Shown piece by piece: positions 46,748 to 58,150 of a stretch of DNA of 64,000 bases. This DNA comes from Metellina segmentata (Eukaryota; Arthropoda; Arachnida; Araneae; Tetragnathidae), in the NCBI GenBank assembly GCA_947359465.1, contig OX375881.1, positions 120,291,967 through 120,355,966 on the forward strand, read 5' to 3'. The position numbers and the translations under genes are program-made. The notes under the pieces were generated by a model. The model worked only from the letters and a program-made list of their open reading frames with translations, did no database searches and was not told the DNA's origin. Numbering within the stretch: the stretch's first letter is position 1; each line of letters begins with the position of its first letter.

Positions 46748-47271
46748 TGTACGGTTCAATAGACACTGTCGTGTACGACCATCTCACGGGTGTAAGAATG
46801 ATAGCAATTGCGCATGCGTCAATTTATTCCGGTCCGGACTTCTGTTGCAACCCTTTCTTTACGAGTGGTTTGTTTGGCGACGACGAGGATATTTTCACCC
46901 CGGGCCAAACCAAGCATCTGTCCGCTGTCGTTGACATTCTCGAGTGGATGAACAGTATAAATAGAAGCGTCTCAATCCTATGATAGTACTTTACGCAAGT
47001 CCAATTTGATTGGCTAGTTTCACGGGCTTGGCTTCACTTGGATATCTCGCTAATCTGATTGTTGCAGTAACCATTTGATTTTGAATATGCGCGTTGTTTC
47101 GTAGAAATACAATACATACACAAGCGCCTCAGCGTACAGCGTAAGTGTCCGACAAGTTGACTCTGATTTGCTCCTCATTTTCATATATATGTTGTATGGT
47201 TGTTGTTAGTAGTATTTCTTGCAAACTTATATATTAAAGGGTACTTATACTTTAAAGAGCTTCTTTTCGTG

Positions 47272-47360
47272 AAGCAACGATGGCCTAACGGCTAAAGTCA
47301 CCCACATTCAGATTAACGTCGGCAGCGGAGGATGACTACCCCAGTTCTAACCCAGCTGGC
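47272..47360 (+). repeat. tRNA-like segment, second copy
   Basis: Counterpart of 22508-22598 (GATGGCCTAACGGCTAAAGT). The B-box is mutated to CAGTTCTAACCC, so it should be a weaker pol III promoter. Confidence 0.4.
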
Positions 47361-47771
47361 GGAAAACTTTTTAGATCCTCCAAATTATTTAAAAAAATTC
47401 AAATTTAATTCCTTTTCATTCTAATTTACTTTTCCCAATTTTTAATACCCTTTTTATATTTTTCCAAGCTTCCGTTGATTTTACATAAATAATCTAAGAA
47501 CCACTCCTGAACTCACAACCAACTGATATTTTTCCGCCCCTCTGCCGTCCCCTTTGCTTTAGGATGATTGTGTCGTATCCACCGCTGGCTTAGGACCATT
47601 CTGATGTAACAAAAAGCATACATAAAACACTAACTTATATAATTATTAACTTATATAATAAAAGGATACAATTTTCGGCTCCCACCTCTACCCACCCATA
47701 GCCATGGGTCTGAAAAGAAAAGAAGAAAGCACAAAGGAAGTGATAAATCGCCAACAGAAGAATTCTTATGA

Positions 47772-47948
47772 CTACTGCACATTGTGACTAATGTCAGCAA
47801 TAAAAGAAAATTTAACATAAACTGCCTTGCAGTATCGTGTGAACAAACATTTTCAACACGAACAAAGCTGAGGGAACATGTGACGAGTGCTCATAATGTA
47901 GTATTGGATGTAGAGCAAATGGATATAGAGCACAATTACAAGTTATAA
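47772..47948 (+). pseudogene. C2H2 zinc-finger fragment
   Basis: Open frame between two stops reads CLAVSCEQTFSTRTKLREHV then TSAH, which fits C-x4-C-x12-H-x4-H with the expected F and L core residues. It ends HNVVLDVEQMDIEHNYKL then TAA. There is no start codon and no obvious upstream exon. It could be a terminal exon or a captured fragment within the surrounding repeat; a DNA-binding role is inferred only from the finger. Confidence 0.4.
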
Positions 47949-48395
47949 AATAATTTATTTTTCAGAAACTCATAATGTGTGTGTTTGACATTTAAATTAT
48001 GAACTTACACAAATGAACTTTTTTCGTAGAAAGATAGTATAGAATAGATAGTATTTAATACTTATTTACTGATCGTAAATAAGCCTTACTTATACTAAAC
48101 TATAAAAATAGGATTCTAAACTGGCCGTACTTATTACTTTAACATCTGACAGCAAACTCAAAAAATCCTCGTATTGTAAGCGATAAATTGCCAAATTTGG
48201 CATACCTTTCCCCAGAACCAAACATGGAGTTAAAAATTTCCAACTCCATACGCATGCGCAATTGCTATGATTCTTACACCCGTGAGATGGTCGTAACTAG
48301 TAAAAGACGTTCAGGGCAGCTTGATCCATCGAGCCAAACTCATCTCATTGGTTGAAAAAGGTCACGTGATTTTTCATCTATTTTTGGGTTCGAGG

Positions 48396-48410
48396 GTATA
48401 TAAGTAAAAT
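48396..48410 (+). promoter_or_regulatory. TATA-box candidate upstream of the zinc-finger reading frame
   Basis: GGGTATATAAGTAAAA is a good TATA box about 290 bases before the ATG at 48690. The same local sequence, inverted, is the flank of the 4.6-kb element near 58060, where the TATA word is changed to TTATACAC. Confidence 0.35.
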
Positions 48411-48689
48411 AAGTAACTACGAATGTAAATAAACAACAAACAAGACAAGCGGATTTAGACACGGTTAACCTATAATACATGCAAGTTTGAGACAAGTAAA
48501 ATAAGTAACTACAGATGTTTTAAGTCAAACTGTTATTTATTATATCAGTTTCAAAGTTTTCCCGAGTGCGATACGATTGGCCTAATATATTAGCTCTTTA
48601 TTTTTTTTTAGATTTAGCTTTTATCACATTTAGTATAGTTTGTTTCGAGCACGATTGTATTTGGTGATTTTTCCAAACTCCGTTTTGTG

Positions 48690-48879
48690 ATGGATTCCGA
48701 TCAAATCTGTTCGATTCGCTGCAAGTCTTTCAAGACAAGTTCTGGAATGTTTCAGCATCAAGGGCAATTTCACGTTGCATCATCTGGAGTCACCAAAGCT
48801 GGTTAAAATAGTCTGACGTGCCCAATTTGCAGTCTGACACAAGCTTTAAAGAATGAAATGGAACAAGCCACAAATTCTC
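48690..48879 (+). pseudogene. Start of a C2H2 zinc-finger protein, interrupted
   Basis: ATG at 48690 opens MDSDQICSIRCKSFKTSSGM then FQHQGQFH, a C-x3-C-x11-H-x4-H finger, and stops at 48804-48806. In the same frame directly after the stop comes SLTCPICSLTQALKNEMEQA, the beginning of a second CxxC unit, so the stop looks like a nonsense mutation. The tandem repeat at 48882 truncates it. It may be the 5' end of a multi-finger gene or of a transposon-encoded protein. Confidence 0.45.
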
Positions 48880-48881
48880 TC

Positions 48882-49370
48882 TAAGTTTACTCAAGAACTG
48901 TGTACATATCAAAATCTGCCTGCATCACATGTTCGTGATCACAGTTTATCCCTACTTTCCCTCCATCGTGCTTTTCAAGAACTGTTTACAATTCAAAATC
49001 CACCTGCATCGTATGTTCATGGTCAGTTTATCCATGCTTTTCAAGGACTGTTTGAATTTCAAAACCTACCTGCATCACATGTTTGTGGTCACAGTTTATT
49101 CCTTCTTTCCTTCCATCATGCTTTTTAAGAGTTGTTTATATAACTGCTGCAACACATGTTCATGGTCAGTTTATCCATGCTTTTCAAGAACTGTTTAAAT
49201 TTTAAAACCTACTTGCTTCATATGTTTGTGGTCACAGTTTATCTCTGCTTTCCTTCCATCATGCATTTCAAGAGCTCTTTGTATATCTGCTGCATGACAT
49301 GTTCAAGGTCAATTTATCCATGCTTTCCAAGAACTGTTTACATTTCAAAACCTGCCAGCATGCCATGAAC
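48882..49370 (+). repeat. Compound minisatellite, alternating units of about 80 and 62 bases
   Basis: Motifs CTTTTCAAGAACTGTTTACA, CCTGCATCACATGTTCATGG and TTTATCCATGC recur about six times, alternating with CACAGTTTATCCCTGCTTTC units. Frames overlapping the repeat (48853-49128, 48929-49198) are repeat translations and not evidence of a protein. Confidence 0.7.
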
Positions 49371-49394
49371 TCTGCCTTTGTCGTTGAATTGGAT

Positions 49395-49720
49395 ATGGTC
49401 TCCTGTAGCTTGCTTCACACGTAATTGCACTTCTACCGTAGAAAGAAACTACACCTCTGCAAGACCTGAGTGTTTCTGCACAGCTGTTATCTGCATCACT
49501 AAACAACATCAGGTTTCTGTCATCTTCATTATTGTACACAATGCCCATATCCAATGATCTTGCAAAGGTATCTTAATGTCTGCACGATTTCCCAATCAGT
49601 CTCTGGGGTTGTCCAACTTGTGAAATACCAAACTCACTGCGTAAGCAATATCTGGGCGAGTCCCCATTGCCAAATAAAGCAAACAGGCAACTGTTGATTG
49701 TTCTGCAATTTCACTTCTTG
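49395..49720 (-). pseudogene. Second copia-class element: RT end and RNase H remnant
   Basis: Minus strand reads EQSTVACLLYLAMGTRPDIA, YAVSLVFHKLDNPRD then a stop, then MGIVYNNEDDRNLMLFSDAD and LRSCRGVVSFYGRSAIT. These match in order the copia sequence AVGSLMYLAxGTRPDIAYAV and the RNase H entry YSDAD with TRRSTSGYxFxxG. Frameshifts lie between them. Not closely related to the intact element at 33188 (which has CLSFLADRSRPDISYSVNLM at that point). Confidence 0.75.
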
Positions 49721-49734
49721 GCCGGGCATGAATA

Positions 49735-49904
49735 AAAATATTACTGAATGTACCAAAGTGTGCGACAAAAAGAAAAGCTATTGGTATACAGACGTCTACA
49801 CACAGTCAATAAGAAATGGTGAACTCAAATATGTCGTCAGAGCCATCGTTACTTTATCTGCGCAGTTAAACGTCGCTAAAACCCATAACCTGTTGCAATA
49901 TTAA
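49735..49904 (+). pseudogene. Unrecognised open frame ending next to a polyadenylation signal
   Basis: Frame reads KNITECTKVCDKKKSYWYTD, then SIRNGELKYVVRAIVTLSAQ and LNVAKTHNLLQY, and stops at 49902-49904; AATAAA follows at 49908-49913. Composition is protein-like and the signal placement suits a 3' exon, but no acceptor site or upstream exon is clear and I recognise no family. Confidence 0.25.
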
Positions 49905-49913
49905 TGAAATAAA

Positions 49914-50543
49914 GTGATAGCTAGTTGAATTCGGGATTTAATAAATAGAAAGTAAGATGATAAGAACAGCACGTCTTACTGTTCACATAAATTTTACTGG
50001 AATACAAAAGAAAAGGAGATGCCAGATACATATAATAACACTAAATTGCACATAATATTAATCTGTATTCTGTTCAAAAAAGGTATCCATAAATCCTTTG
50101 CATCATGAAATAAGGATCATAAAAATTGTATTACGTCTTATTTCCTACACATATTGTGTTATTTTAGTGCTAATGATATATTATGTACAAAATTTATGTT
50201 TTGTAATAATAATGTACCTATGTATATGAAAAGGCGCTTCCCAAGATACACACATGAAAAAAATATACTTTGTGTTTCTAACCTATTTTAATTGGGCTTA
50301 TAAAGTGATAATAATAGAGCATTGTACAAAAACATGAGTTCTTCAGCAATATCTTATCATTTAAAAATTATTAGGCTTTCAGCATAGTTGAGACCCGAGG
50401 TTGAAGTAGTTCATAATTTTTATCAGAAGAAAAAAACAAACAATTTTTATATGGTTGGTTGTGAAGAGGTTACACAGAGCATAGAACTAGACCTTTTTTT
50501 TTTTTTCTTCAATTACGAGTGATTGTCATTTGAAAATTTTTCT
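49914..50543. other. No gene recognised
   Basis: AT-rich sequence without long frames, tRNA-like boxes or repeats shared with the rest of the window, up to the start of the tandem duplication. Confidence 0.5.
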
Positions 50544-51457
50544 CTATCTACAACATATAAAATTCTGTGTTAATAAAGATTATTTCTATGAGCACTTTTC
50601 AGTTATGAAGAAATAGTAGTTCAAACTACCACTGTAATTGAGTGTAGTGGAGCGTTCCGGCATTGCTTATATTCTTATAACAATTATACATTGTAAATAT
50701 TAAAAGCTACAGCTAATGAACCATTGTTTCCTTGATATCAGTTATCATTTACATAAGTAAAACAATGATGAATTGTGCTATGAACAATTTAAGTATTAAT
50801 AAATTAGTTATTTGTGAAAAAAAACTTATATTTGAAACAAAATTCTTAAGTGAAAAGGGGGGGGGGGGGTTTGAACCAACACTCCTTTGGTTATGCCAAT
50901 GTTTTCATACAGCTAATGTACCACTGTTTCATTGAAATCCTTTACAATTTACACAAGTCTGGTTTATATTGGGCTGCACGAATGGAAATGATCAATACGA
51001 CCCTATCTACAACATATAAAATTCTGTGTTAATAAAGATTATTTCTATGAGCACTTTTCAGTTATGAAGAAATAGTAGTTCAAACTACCACTGTAATTGA
51101 GTGTAGTGGAGCGTTCCGGCATTGCTTATATTCTTATAACAATTATACATTGTAAATATTAAAAGCTACAGCTAATGAACCATTGTTTCCTTGATATCAG
51201 TTATCATTTACATAAGTAAAACAATGATGAATTGTGCTATGAACAATTTAAGTATTAATAAATTAGTTATTTGTGAAAAAAAACTTATATTTGAAACAAA
51301 ATTCTTAAGTGAAGGGGGGGGGGTTTGAACCAACACTCCTTTGGTTATGCCAATGTTTTCATACAGCTAATGTACCACTGTTTCATTGAAATCCTTTACA
51401 ATTTACACAAGTCTGGTTTATATTGGGCTGCACGAATGGAAATGATCAATACGACCC
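50544..51457 (+). repeat. Near-identical tandem duplication, 459-base period
   Basis: 50544-51002 and 51003-51457 are the same sequence; the only difference I could find is the length of a G-run (near 50857-50869 and 51315-51323). Because they are so alike, the event is recent or homogenised by gene conversion. A third, much more diverged unit lies at about 51720-51910 (CATTGTTTCATTGATATCAT, TATGAACAATTTAAGTATAG), also with a G/C-run. Confidence 0.85.
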
Positions 51458-51910
51458 ATTCCTCAACGTCATTTAAAAAAAATATTAACACAAGTAAAAT
51501 TGATGAATTCTACTGTGAATAATTCGAGTTATTTTTAAAAAGAATTGATTAAAAAAAAAAACACTTGCAAAGTTTTTCTTAGTTGATGGGGTGTTGAACC
51601 TCCAAGCCTCCTGGTTACACGTATGTCGGGAAGTGGTGAGGGTGCTTAACGTTTACTACTAAAGTTTTAAAGCGACTCTCACCCCCCAAATGGATGTGTA
51701 GGTGTCTGCAAGTAAATAACTGTTTACAAGATGTTTAAAAAGCTAATGTGTACCATTGTTTCATTGATATCATTAATTAATTATGCAAGTAACACAATGA
51801 TTAATTGTATTATGAACAATTTAAGTATAGGTATTAATAAAGGAATGATTTGTGAAAAAAATTCTCAATGGACAGGGGGGTTATTAGAACCTCCCCCCCC
51901 TTTTTTATGC

Positions 51911-53460
51911 CTATGATTTAGACTAATTCTATTGTGATGACTTAATTTTTTTTATGTTTTATTTGACCTTGTTATCTCAATATTGCGTCCATCTGACTTC
52001 AAGATATTGAGAGCATACTGTAATTTTACTTAAGTTTACTAGTATTTTGTTGTTGTTGTTACTTATCCCCACTGGTCTAGCGAAGCTAGAGCAGGTCCAT
52101 GAGTCCATCCACCCTCAGGAAGTCGAAGAACTAGTATTTTATTTTCTTCTCTACCATAATGTAAAGCTGTTATTTCCCATGTCATGTGCAATAATCATTC
52201 CAAGTGTCAAGCTTTTCGTTTAAATTCTTAAAATCCACCCTTATATCAGATAAAAAATTTCTTTTTGTATATCTAAACATTGAGCTTCATTTTACATACT
52301 AACATCAACATAAGCAAAAAATCCATAACTTACTCTATAAAAACATTTAAACTTAGAGAAACTTTTTATGTTTTATTACAATTACTGGAATTTTGTTTCT
52401 TGCCTGGTTTGGTTGCTGGTTCAGATATTTATTAGTTAAAAAAACATATCAATACTAAAACCTAAATGGTAGAAGATAACATCACAAAGCATGTTGGTAT
52501 TTATAAAAATTCTGTGATGAGCACACACAGGTGCTATTTCCCACAATATATCTGACCACTTAAAATGATGTTGCTCGAATCAAGCAATGACTCTGACATT
52601 CTCATTTGGGAAATATTTGATTGAAAGAAACAAAAATATGCTAAGCTTCTCCTAACTTGCAATGTTAACAGTTAAAAAGTATCAACTCTGAGGGTTGGAT
52701 TTGTTATGGTTAATAGTAAAAAAAATAATTTCCCCTATTTTAGCCCTACACCTTGGGGTTATGCTCCTTCATTCAGCTGCCTTATTATTTTTGCATATTT
52801 TGATATAAATAATGGTTTTTAACTTTTTATATAATGCAATAAAATAACCACAAAGATTCATTTTAATTTAAAATATTTAATATATCTGATCAGTATAAAA
52901 CATTTGTCTTTATAACCATTCAATTAAAAATAACCTTTGAGAAAAAATTCTAGTAGAAAAAGAACTAAATATTAACCGAAGAACTCATTCTTTTACAGTT
53001 GAATCAGTTTATCTGCAAAGTTATGTTAATTTAATTAAAACTGAAATTTAAAACTCTACTTCAACAGCCTACTATGATAATAATTTCATGAATCAAATTG
53101 TTTACTAGTTCTTTTTAAAATCAGATACTTATTTTAAAAGCAATTTTTTGGAAGTTTTAATGCAAACGATGAATTAATTAGATGAGTTTATGGTATTTTT
53201 GACAACATACACCCGTAATTCCTTTCAAATGAAAGTTGGAAAATATCGAGATATTTACATAAATATGAAAATATCGGATATTTTATAAAGAGGTTTGCTG
53301 GGAAAAAAATATCGTTCTTTTTTAAAGTTATGAAATGGTTACTAATTGCAACAAGTGTGTTCGGAAACGAATGCATTTTGGAAACTGTTGATGTAACGTT
53401 AGTTAAACACAGCGTAAAAGGTAAACAAACTTGTTTATATCTTAATTTTTACTTATTTAC
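51911..53460. other. No gene recognised
   Basis: AT-rich sequence with chance frames only (for example 53188-53376 minus). A short segment at 52060-52130 (CCCACTGGTCTAGCGAAGCT) is GC-richer but not repeated in the window. Confidence 0.5.
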
Positions 53461-53779
53461 TTATACACTAGGGATGGGACGAAAATGAGTGATTCGTTCA
53501 ATTGAATCGAATCTTTAAAATGAACGAATCGGTCAAACAACTCCTTTCAAAATGAATCGAATCATCGATTCCCTAGTTTTCCTCATGTGCGTTTTTTTTT
53601 TTCTTTTTTGTCTGTAGGGTTACTAGTTTCCATTGTATGGCTACTACATTTTCAGGTTTAGCGGTAATCTTTTCATTGAAAAGTGGTTGAACAGGTTCTG
53701 AGGCACTTACAATGGACGCCAAAGCATATGATTGAGCATAAGAGTGTCTCCCCTATCGCCAATAGGAGCCAATTGATTC

Positions 53780-54030
53780 GGTTCGTGAACGAAATGAACC
53801 GTGAACGAAATGACCCGTGAACGAAATGAACCGTGAACGAACAACTCTTTAGAGATTCGGCTCTTTGAACGACTCTTTGGGATTCGGCTCTTTGGGATTC
53901 GGATCTTTTACTGATTCGGCTCTTCGAACGACTCTTTGGGATTCGGTTCTTTTACTGATTCGGCTCTTTCAACGACTCTTCTGGGTTTCGACTCTTTGAA
54001 CGACTCTTTTGGGTTTCGACTCTTTGAGTT
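53780..54030. repeat. Subterminal repeat arrays of the TAGGGATGGG element
   Basis: Four to five copies of GTGAACGAAATGAACC (about 53785-53840) are followed by eight or so degenerate units of GATTCGGCTCTTTGAACGAC (to about 54030). Right-end counterparts (GAACGACTCTTTTGAACGAA) lie at 57960-58040. Confidence 0.75.
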
Positions 54031-55000
54031 ACGGAACATTGAGAGTTTATTCGTTTGGTTTAGAATAAGATAAAAGTCTTTCATTTTTTTTTACATTGAT
54101 TTTTTTCTTTTGTGTTTCTTTTTACAATTTCTTCACAAAATATGGAATTTAAAATTAGGTACCACTATTATTTCCAGAAATGAATTTTTCTTTTCGGAAA
54201 CAAATATTGTTTTTCATAAACATAAACTTGAGTTCGTCAAATATCTTCTAATTTAATATTTTTTTAAAGAAAATTGATTAATTATTTTGAATTTATTTAA
54301 AGTAGTTTTGATGAAAATTTTGACAACGAAAATTTTCTTTCAACATTTTATTCATTTTCCTAGAAAAATTTCGTTATTGAAGCATTTCTGTATTTTACAC
54401 CGTTTTATTTTTTAAAGCAATCAAATTACATTTTGCGCAATTATATTTTGAGGACATATATTTACTAGTTTGAAATTGTTTTCATTCGTATGAATCATCA
54501 AAAAATCACTCATTCTTGTGAGATTTTATATAAGATGTTAGATTTTTTATTATGTTAGATAGACTTCGTTGCAATGATAATTAGTAGTTTACTTATAAGA
54601 AAACAACTTCAATCTACTTCACTGATATCTATACTACTAAATATGTGACAAAGAAGAAAGTCATTATATAAATCAGCATGTTAACCTTTAATTTGAAATT
54701 AATACAGATGGATATAAATTTTTAATACTATTTAATAGAAATATATTTCCATGCTATATCATGTGGTCTATCAAGTATACAACAAATGTATCTCGAAAAA
54801 CCTTGAGAGTAAAGTTATAACGTGCGCTAAATTGAAGTTGTGAAAGGTATGAATGTTCAATCTTGAAAACAAACAGAATCGATTTCAAAGTTACATATTT
54901 AACATACATTTAAAGTGCTTACTGCTGTTTTTTATTTTATCGTTATTTATTATTATTATTTTATCGAGGACGAACAAGGATGTTATTGAATTTGCGTGTC
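54031..55000. other. No gene recognised
   Basis: AT-rich interior of the 4.6-kb element. I see no transposase motif, tRNA-like box or repeat shared with other parts of the window. Confidence 0.5.
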
Positions 55001-55004
55001 ACTA

Positions 55005-55160
55005 TAGCAACATAATGGGTTGGTGACGGACGAGGAAATTAGACCAATCTAACAAATCTTAGGTAAGACTTTTAAAATGTTAAAAGGTTGAATTACGGTC
55101 GCTTCGGTAGTAGAGCAACCCAATAGGCTATTTCGAGGATATTAGGGAGTCAACTCTTGA
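55005..55160 (-). mobile_element. Two SINE tail fragments (family 1)
   Basis: CAACATAATGGGTTGGTGAC (about 55008) and GTAGAGCAACCCAATAGGCT (about 55110) are minus-strand 3'-end pieces of the family. Both are too short to have a head. Confidence 0.45.
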
Positions 55161-55389
55161 TTCGGTTCGAGTTAAAGAACTTTCATTTCATTTTTCTTGC
55201 TTTGATTTTATTCTTTATATTTCCTTTTGGGAATTTTTTCATATTTTACGAATTTAAAATCGGGCAGTACTTTTAATGCATTAAATGAACTGCAATTATG
55301 AAAACTTTTCTTTAATTTCCAGTAATGAATATATTATCTTCTCGAAAACAAAAATGTTGAAGAATAAGAATAACAGCAATTGTATTTTG

Positions 55390-55690
55390 AGATGGGGCCT
55401 TAATAACCCGGTAGGAGGAGTATCGGATTGACAACCGGAGGGTTGTGAGTTCGATACTCGATTCAACAAAATACCGTTGTGTACGTGTGGGCTAGTGCCT
55501 GTTAATTCTGTCGTGGCTTCAAATTTCCTTCGTTGGCATGGTGTGGAAGTTTGCAAAGAGGGATACCAGCGTTATCTGACCGTGGATCAAAACGACGAGG
55601 TGTCATCGGATCTTTCTCTTCGGAATTGATCCCGACAGTAGACAATCTCGTTGTGTTGCATTAGTGGGGCGTTAATTCAACTACCTACCT
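55390..55690 (+). mobile_element. tRNA-derived SINE (family 1), full-length variant
   Basis: Head with AGTATCGGATTGACAACCGG and B-box GTGAGTTCGATACTC, then ACCGTTGTGTACGTGTGGGC, the body GTGTGGAAGTTTGCAAAGAG and the tail GGGCGTTAATTCAACTACCT. Confidence 0.75.
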
Positions 55691-55876
55691 GTTTTGAAAT
55701 AATTTATTTACTACTTTTAATATTATTTTCTGCTTAACGTGAGTCATTAAAAAATTTCTCATTCTACATGATCTTCATATAAGATTTTCATTGATTAAAT
55801 GATCATGCAACTGAGTAAACTACTCCATATAAATACTACAATAATCATAATCTGTGATCTGCAAAGCAAAAAAAAA

Positions 55877-55980
<104 letters not shown>

Positions 55981-56520
55981 TTTTTTTATTGTACTTTATT
56001 ATTTTATTAAAATAATAAATGCTTTACATATTTATGAGTGTTTCATGAATAATTAATTTTATTCATTTCTTTGCAAAGATTATATATGTATTCGTTTTAT
56101 TTATCTCTCATGCTTGGGGGAGCCAGACCCTAACCATAGACTAACCCTTGTTGCGAGACGTGTCACCTAAGCGGTAAAATGAAACATCTGATTAAACTAC
56201 TGATGCACGCCAAAACCGTGTTTATTTCAAGTATTTTCACAAAAGGAATATTTACAATATGCAATTACAACTGATAATTGTAATTTAATTCACCTCTTTT
56301 TATAATTTTTAATACCGTACAAGACATTGATGAAATTAATTTAAGTTCAAATTATTCCATTTCATTTTTTGTAATGACACTCGCCCGCAAATTATTTTCC
56401 ACTATAAAATTCAGAAATCTAATCTTCCTTTTTTGGCAATTTCTGGACCGGGTAGTCCGTTTTGTAAAGAAACGTAATCAGGCAGTTTCAGAAATCAACT
56501 CTAACATAAATAAATCTTAC

Positions 56521-56566
56521 TCCGCTGTGTTGCTCTAGTACGACGTTAGTTAAAATTTTACCATTA
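56521..56566 (+). mobile_element. SINE tail fragment facing the next SINE
   Basis: GCTGTGTTGCTCTAGTACGA then CGTTAGTTAAAATTTTACCA is a plus-strand 3' end. It forms a palindrome of about 40-base arms with the tail of the minus-strand SINE starting at 56571. Confidence 0.7.
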
Positions 56567-56570
56567 CTTA

Positions 56571-56903
56571 TTGATGGTAATGGTAATTTTAGTTAACGTC
56601 GTACTAGAGCAACACAACGGGCTATTGACGACGGTCCGGGATCAGTCCCTTAAGGGAAAGATCCGAGGACAACACCTCGTAATTTTTAACAACGGTCACA
56701 TGACGAAGCAACACCTGAGCTGGCACCCCACTCTCCAAACTCCCACACCAACTCAACGTGAGGACTTTCGGCCACGACAGATTTAAGGTGCACCAATCGC
56801 CTCTACACCATACGCATACAAACATCCATGCTCGGACTCGGATTCGAACCAGGAACCTTCCGAACTAGAGGCTAACACCTTAACCACTACACCTGTTCCA
56901 TTA
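56571..56903 (-). mobile_element. tRNA-derived SINE (family 1), full length
   Basis: Very close to the 19919-20245 copy along its whole length. A-box TAGTGGTTAAGGTG and B-box GGTTCGAATCC are intact, and the tail is ACGTTAACTAAAATTACCAT. One of the youngest SINEs in the window. Confidence 0.85.
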
Positions 56904-57183
56904 CTTATTTAAATATAAAAATAGACAAATTTTACCGGTTTTTTTAAATTAAGTATACACCTTCTAAATTTCGTGCCCTTTATCAATCGTAATTATGTAA
57001 ATTAAAAATTTGTACGTATTGAATGATCTTTCCTGTACTTGGCGAACTTTTTATACTGTATGAATTCGATTGAACAAATGTAGTTTATAGCACGAAAAGT
57101 TTGAACCTATTAACTACTGCTGTATTTTATGAGTGAAATTTATTTTTTAACATTTTTTTTAATTCTTTGCATTTGAATAGTAT

Positions 57184-57672
57184 TGCACGATTTATATTAT
57201 AGTCACTAGCTTTCTAAACTAGCTTACGGGATCCGAGTTCTGGCATTAGAAATAAATTTCTTATAGATTGATTCACATATACAAACAAAGCTTCTAATGT
57301 AAGAAAAAAATATTCATTATTTTTCTTTAGTTAAAAATACATTCTTCATTTTAAAATTAACCTCAGAAATGAAGAGTATAATAAACTGAGTTAAACATGA
57401 TAAAAATCTTGAATAATTGAAGAAAAGTTTTTTTTAATGTGTTTAATTCAGTTTATTATTATTTTTTTCATTTCTGAGATTAATTACAAAATGAGAGAGA
57501 GAAGAATGTATTTTTTACTTTAGAAATAATGAATATTTCATAGATTGGAGGCTTTGTTTCTATATGTGAATAAAGCCATGAGTAATTAATTTCTAATGCA
57601 AGACTAAAAAATAGAACTCGGATCCTGTAAGCTAGAGGTTAGAAAGCTAACGGCTATAATATAAATCATGTA
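57184..57672. repeat. Large imperfect palindrome, arms about 220 bases (foldback element)
   Basis: Left arm 57184-57405 and right arm 57437-57672 are inverted copies (left GCTTACGGGATCCGAGTTCT against right AGAACTCGGATCCTGTAAGC; left CAGAAATGAAGAGTATAATA against right TTATTATTATTTTTTTCATTTCTG), with a centre of only about 30 bases. No frame. Likely a foldback or MITE-type element nested in the 4.6-kb element. Confidence 0.75.
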
Positions 57673-58045
57673 ATCTTTTCTAAAATTTGTGAGAATTTCA
57701 CAGACACATCAGTAGAATGACAACAGAAAAATAGGATTTGTCTATAAATACATAGGATTAACAAAGAAAGCGCGACGAAAACGCCACACCAAGTCGAGTA
57801 ATAAGTGTTTCTCAGAAAGAAAAAAACCCCCACGAAACAAGTTTTACAAACGCTCTCCCCCCCCCCTCCAAGAAATAAATTCGGAGAAAAGCCGAGATAG
57901 TACGACAGTTCAACACCAGGTGGCGCTGCTTGTACCGGAAGTCCAAGTGAGTTGTTTCCGGTGAACGACTCTTTTGAACGAATCTTTCAACTGAGTCGAT
58001 TCAAAAGAATCGAATCTTTCAAAAGAATCGATTTGCCCATCCCTA

Positions 58046-58150
58046 TTATACACTCTCGAACCCAAAAATAGAGGGAAAATCACGTGACTTTTTTCAACCA
58101 ATTAGAAGAGGTTGGCTCGATGGATTGAGCTGCCCTGAAAGGGCTGTGTA
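58046..58150 (-). repeat. Copy of the 48.30-48.42 kb segment in opposite orientation
   Basis: CGAACCCAAAAATAGA, AAATCACGTGAC, TTTTTCAACCAAT and GGCTCGATGGATTGAGCTGC match the reverse complement of 48300-48420. It is the right flank of the TAGGGATGGG element. Next to it, at 58153, TAGTGATGGGCAGAATCGAG begins another short hAT-like end with GAGTACT repeats. Confidence 0.65.

Larger units (their letters stand above)
46690..48300. mobile_element. Diverged copy of the inverted-repeat element with subterminal hairpins
   Basis: 46771-46826 and 48249-48297 are inverted copies (CGACCATCTCACGGGTGTAA, GCAATTGCGCATGCGT). 46979-47770 is a direct diverged copy of 22345-23115, and 46690-46980 matches the region right of the 23.2-kb arm in inverted orientation. 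It therefore belongs to the same family as 22342-23181 but keeps a different portion of the ends. Contains a zinc-finger frame at 47772-47948. Confidence 0.5.

Noticed and set aside
48882..49370. CRISPR-like array or repeat protein
   Set aside because: Units vary in length and sequence with no constant repeat and unique spacers; the host is an animal; the frames shift between units.
53785..54030. CRISPR-like or regulatory array
   Set aside because: Degenerate direct repeats at the subterminal position of a transposon, matched by similar words at its other end, explain it better.
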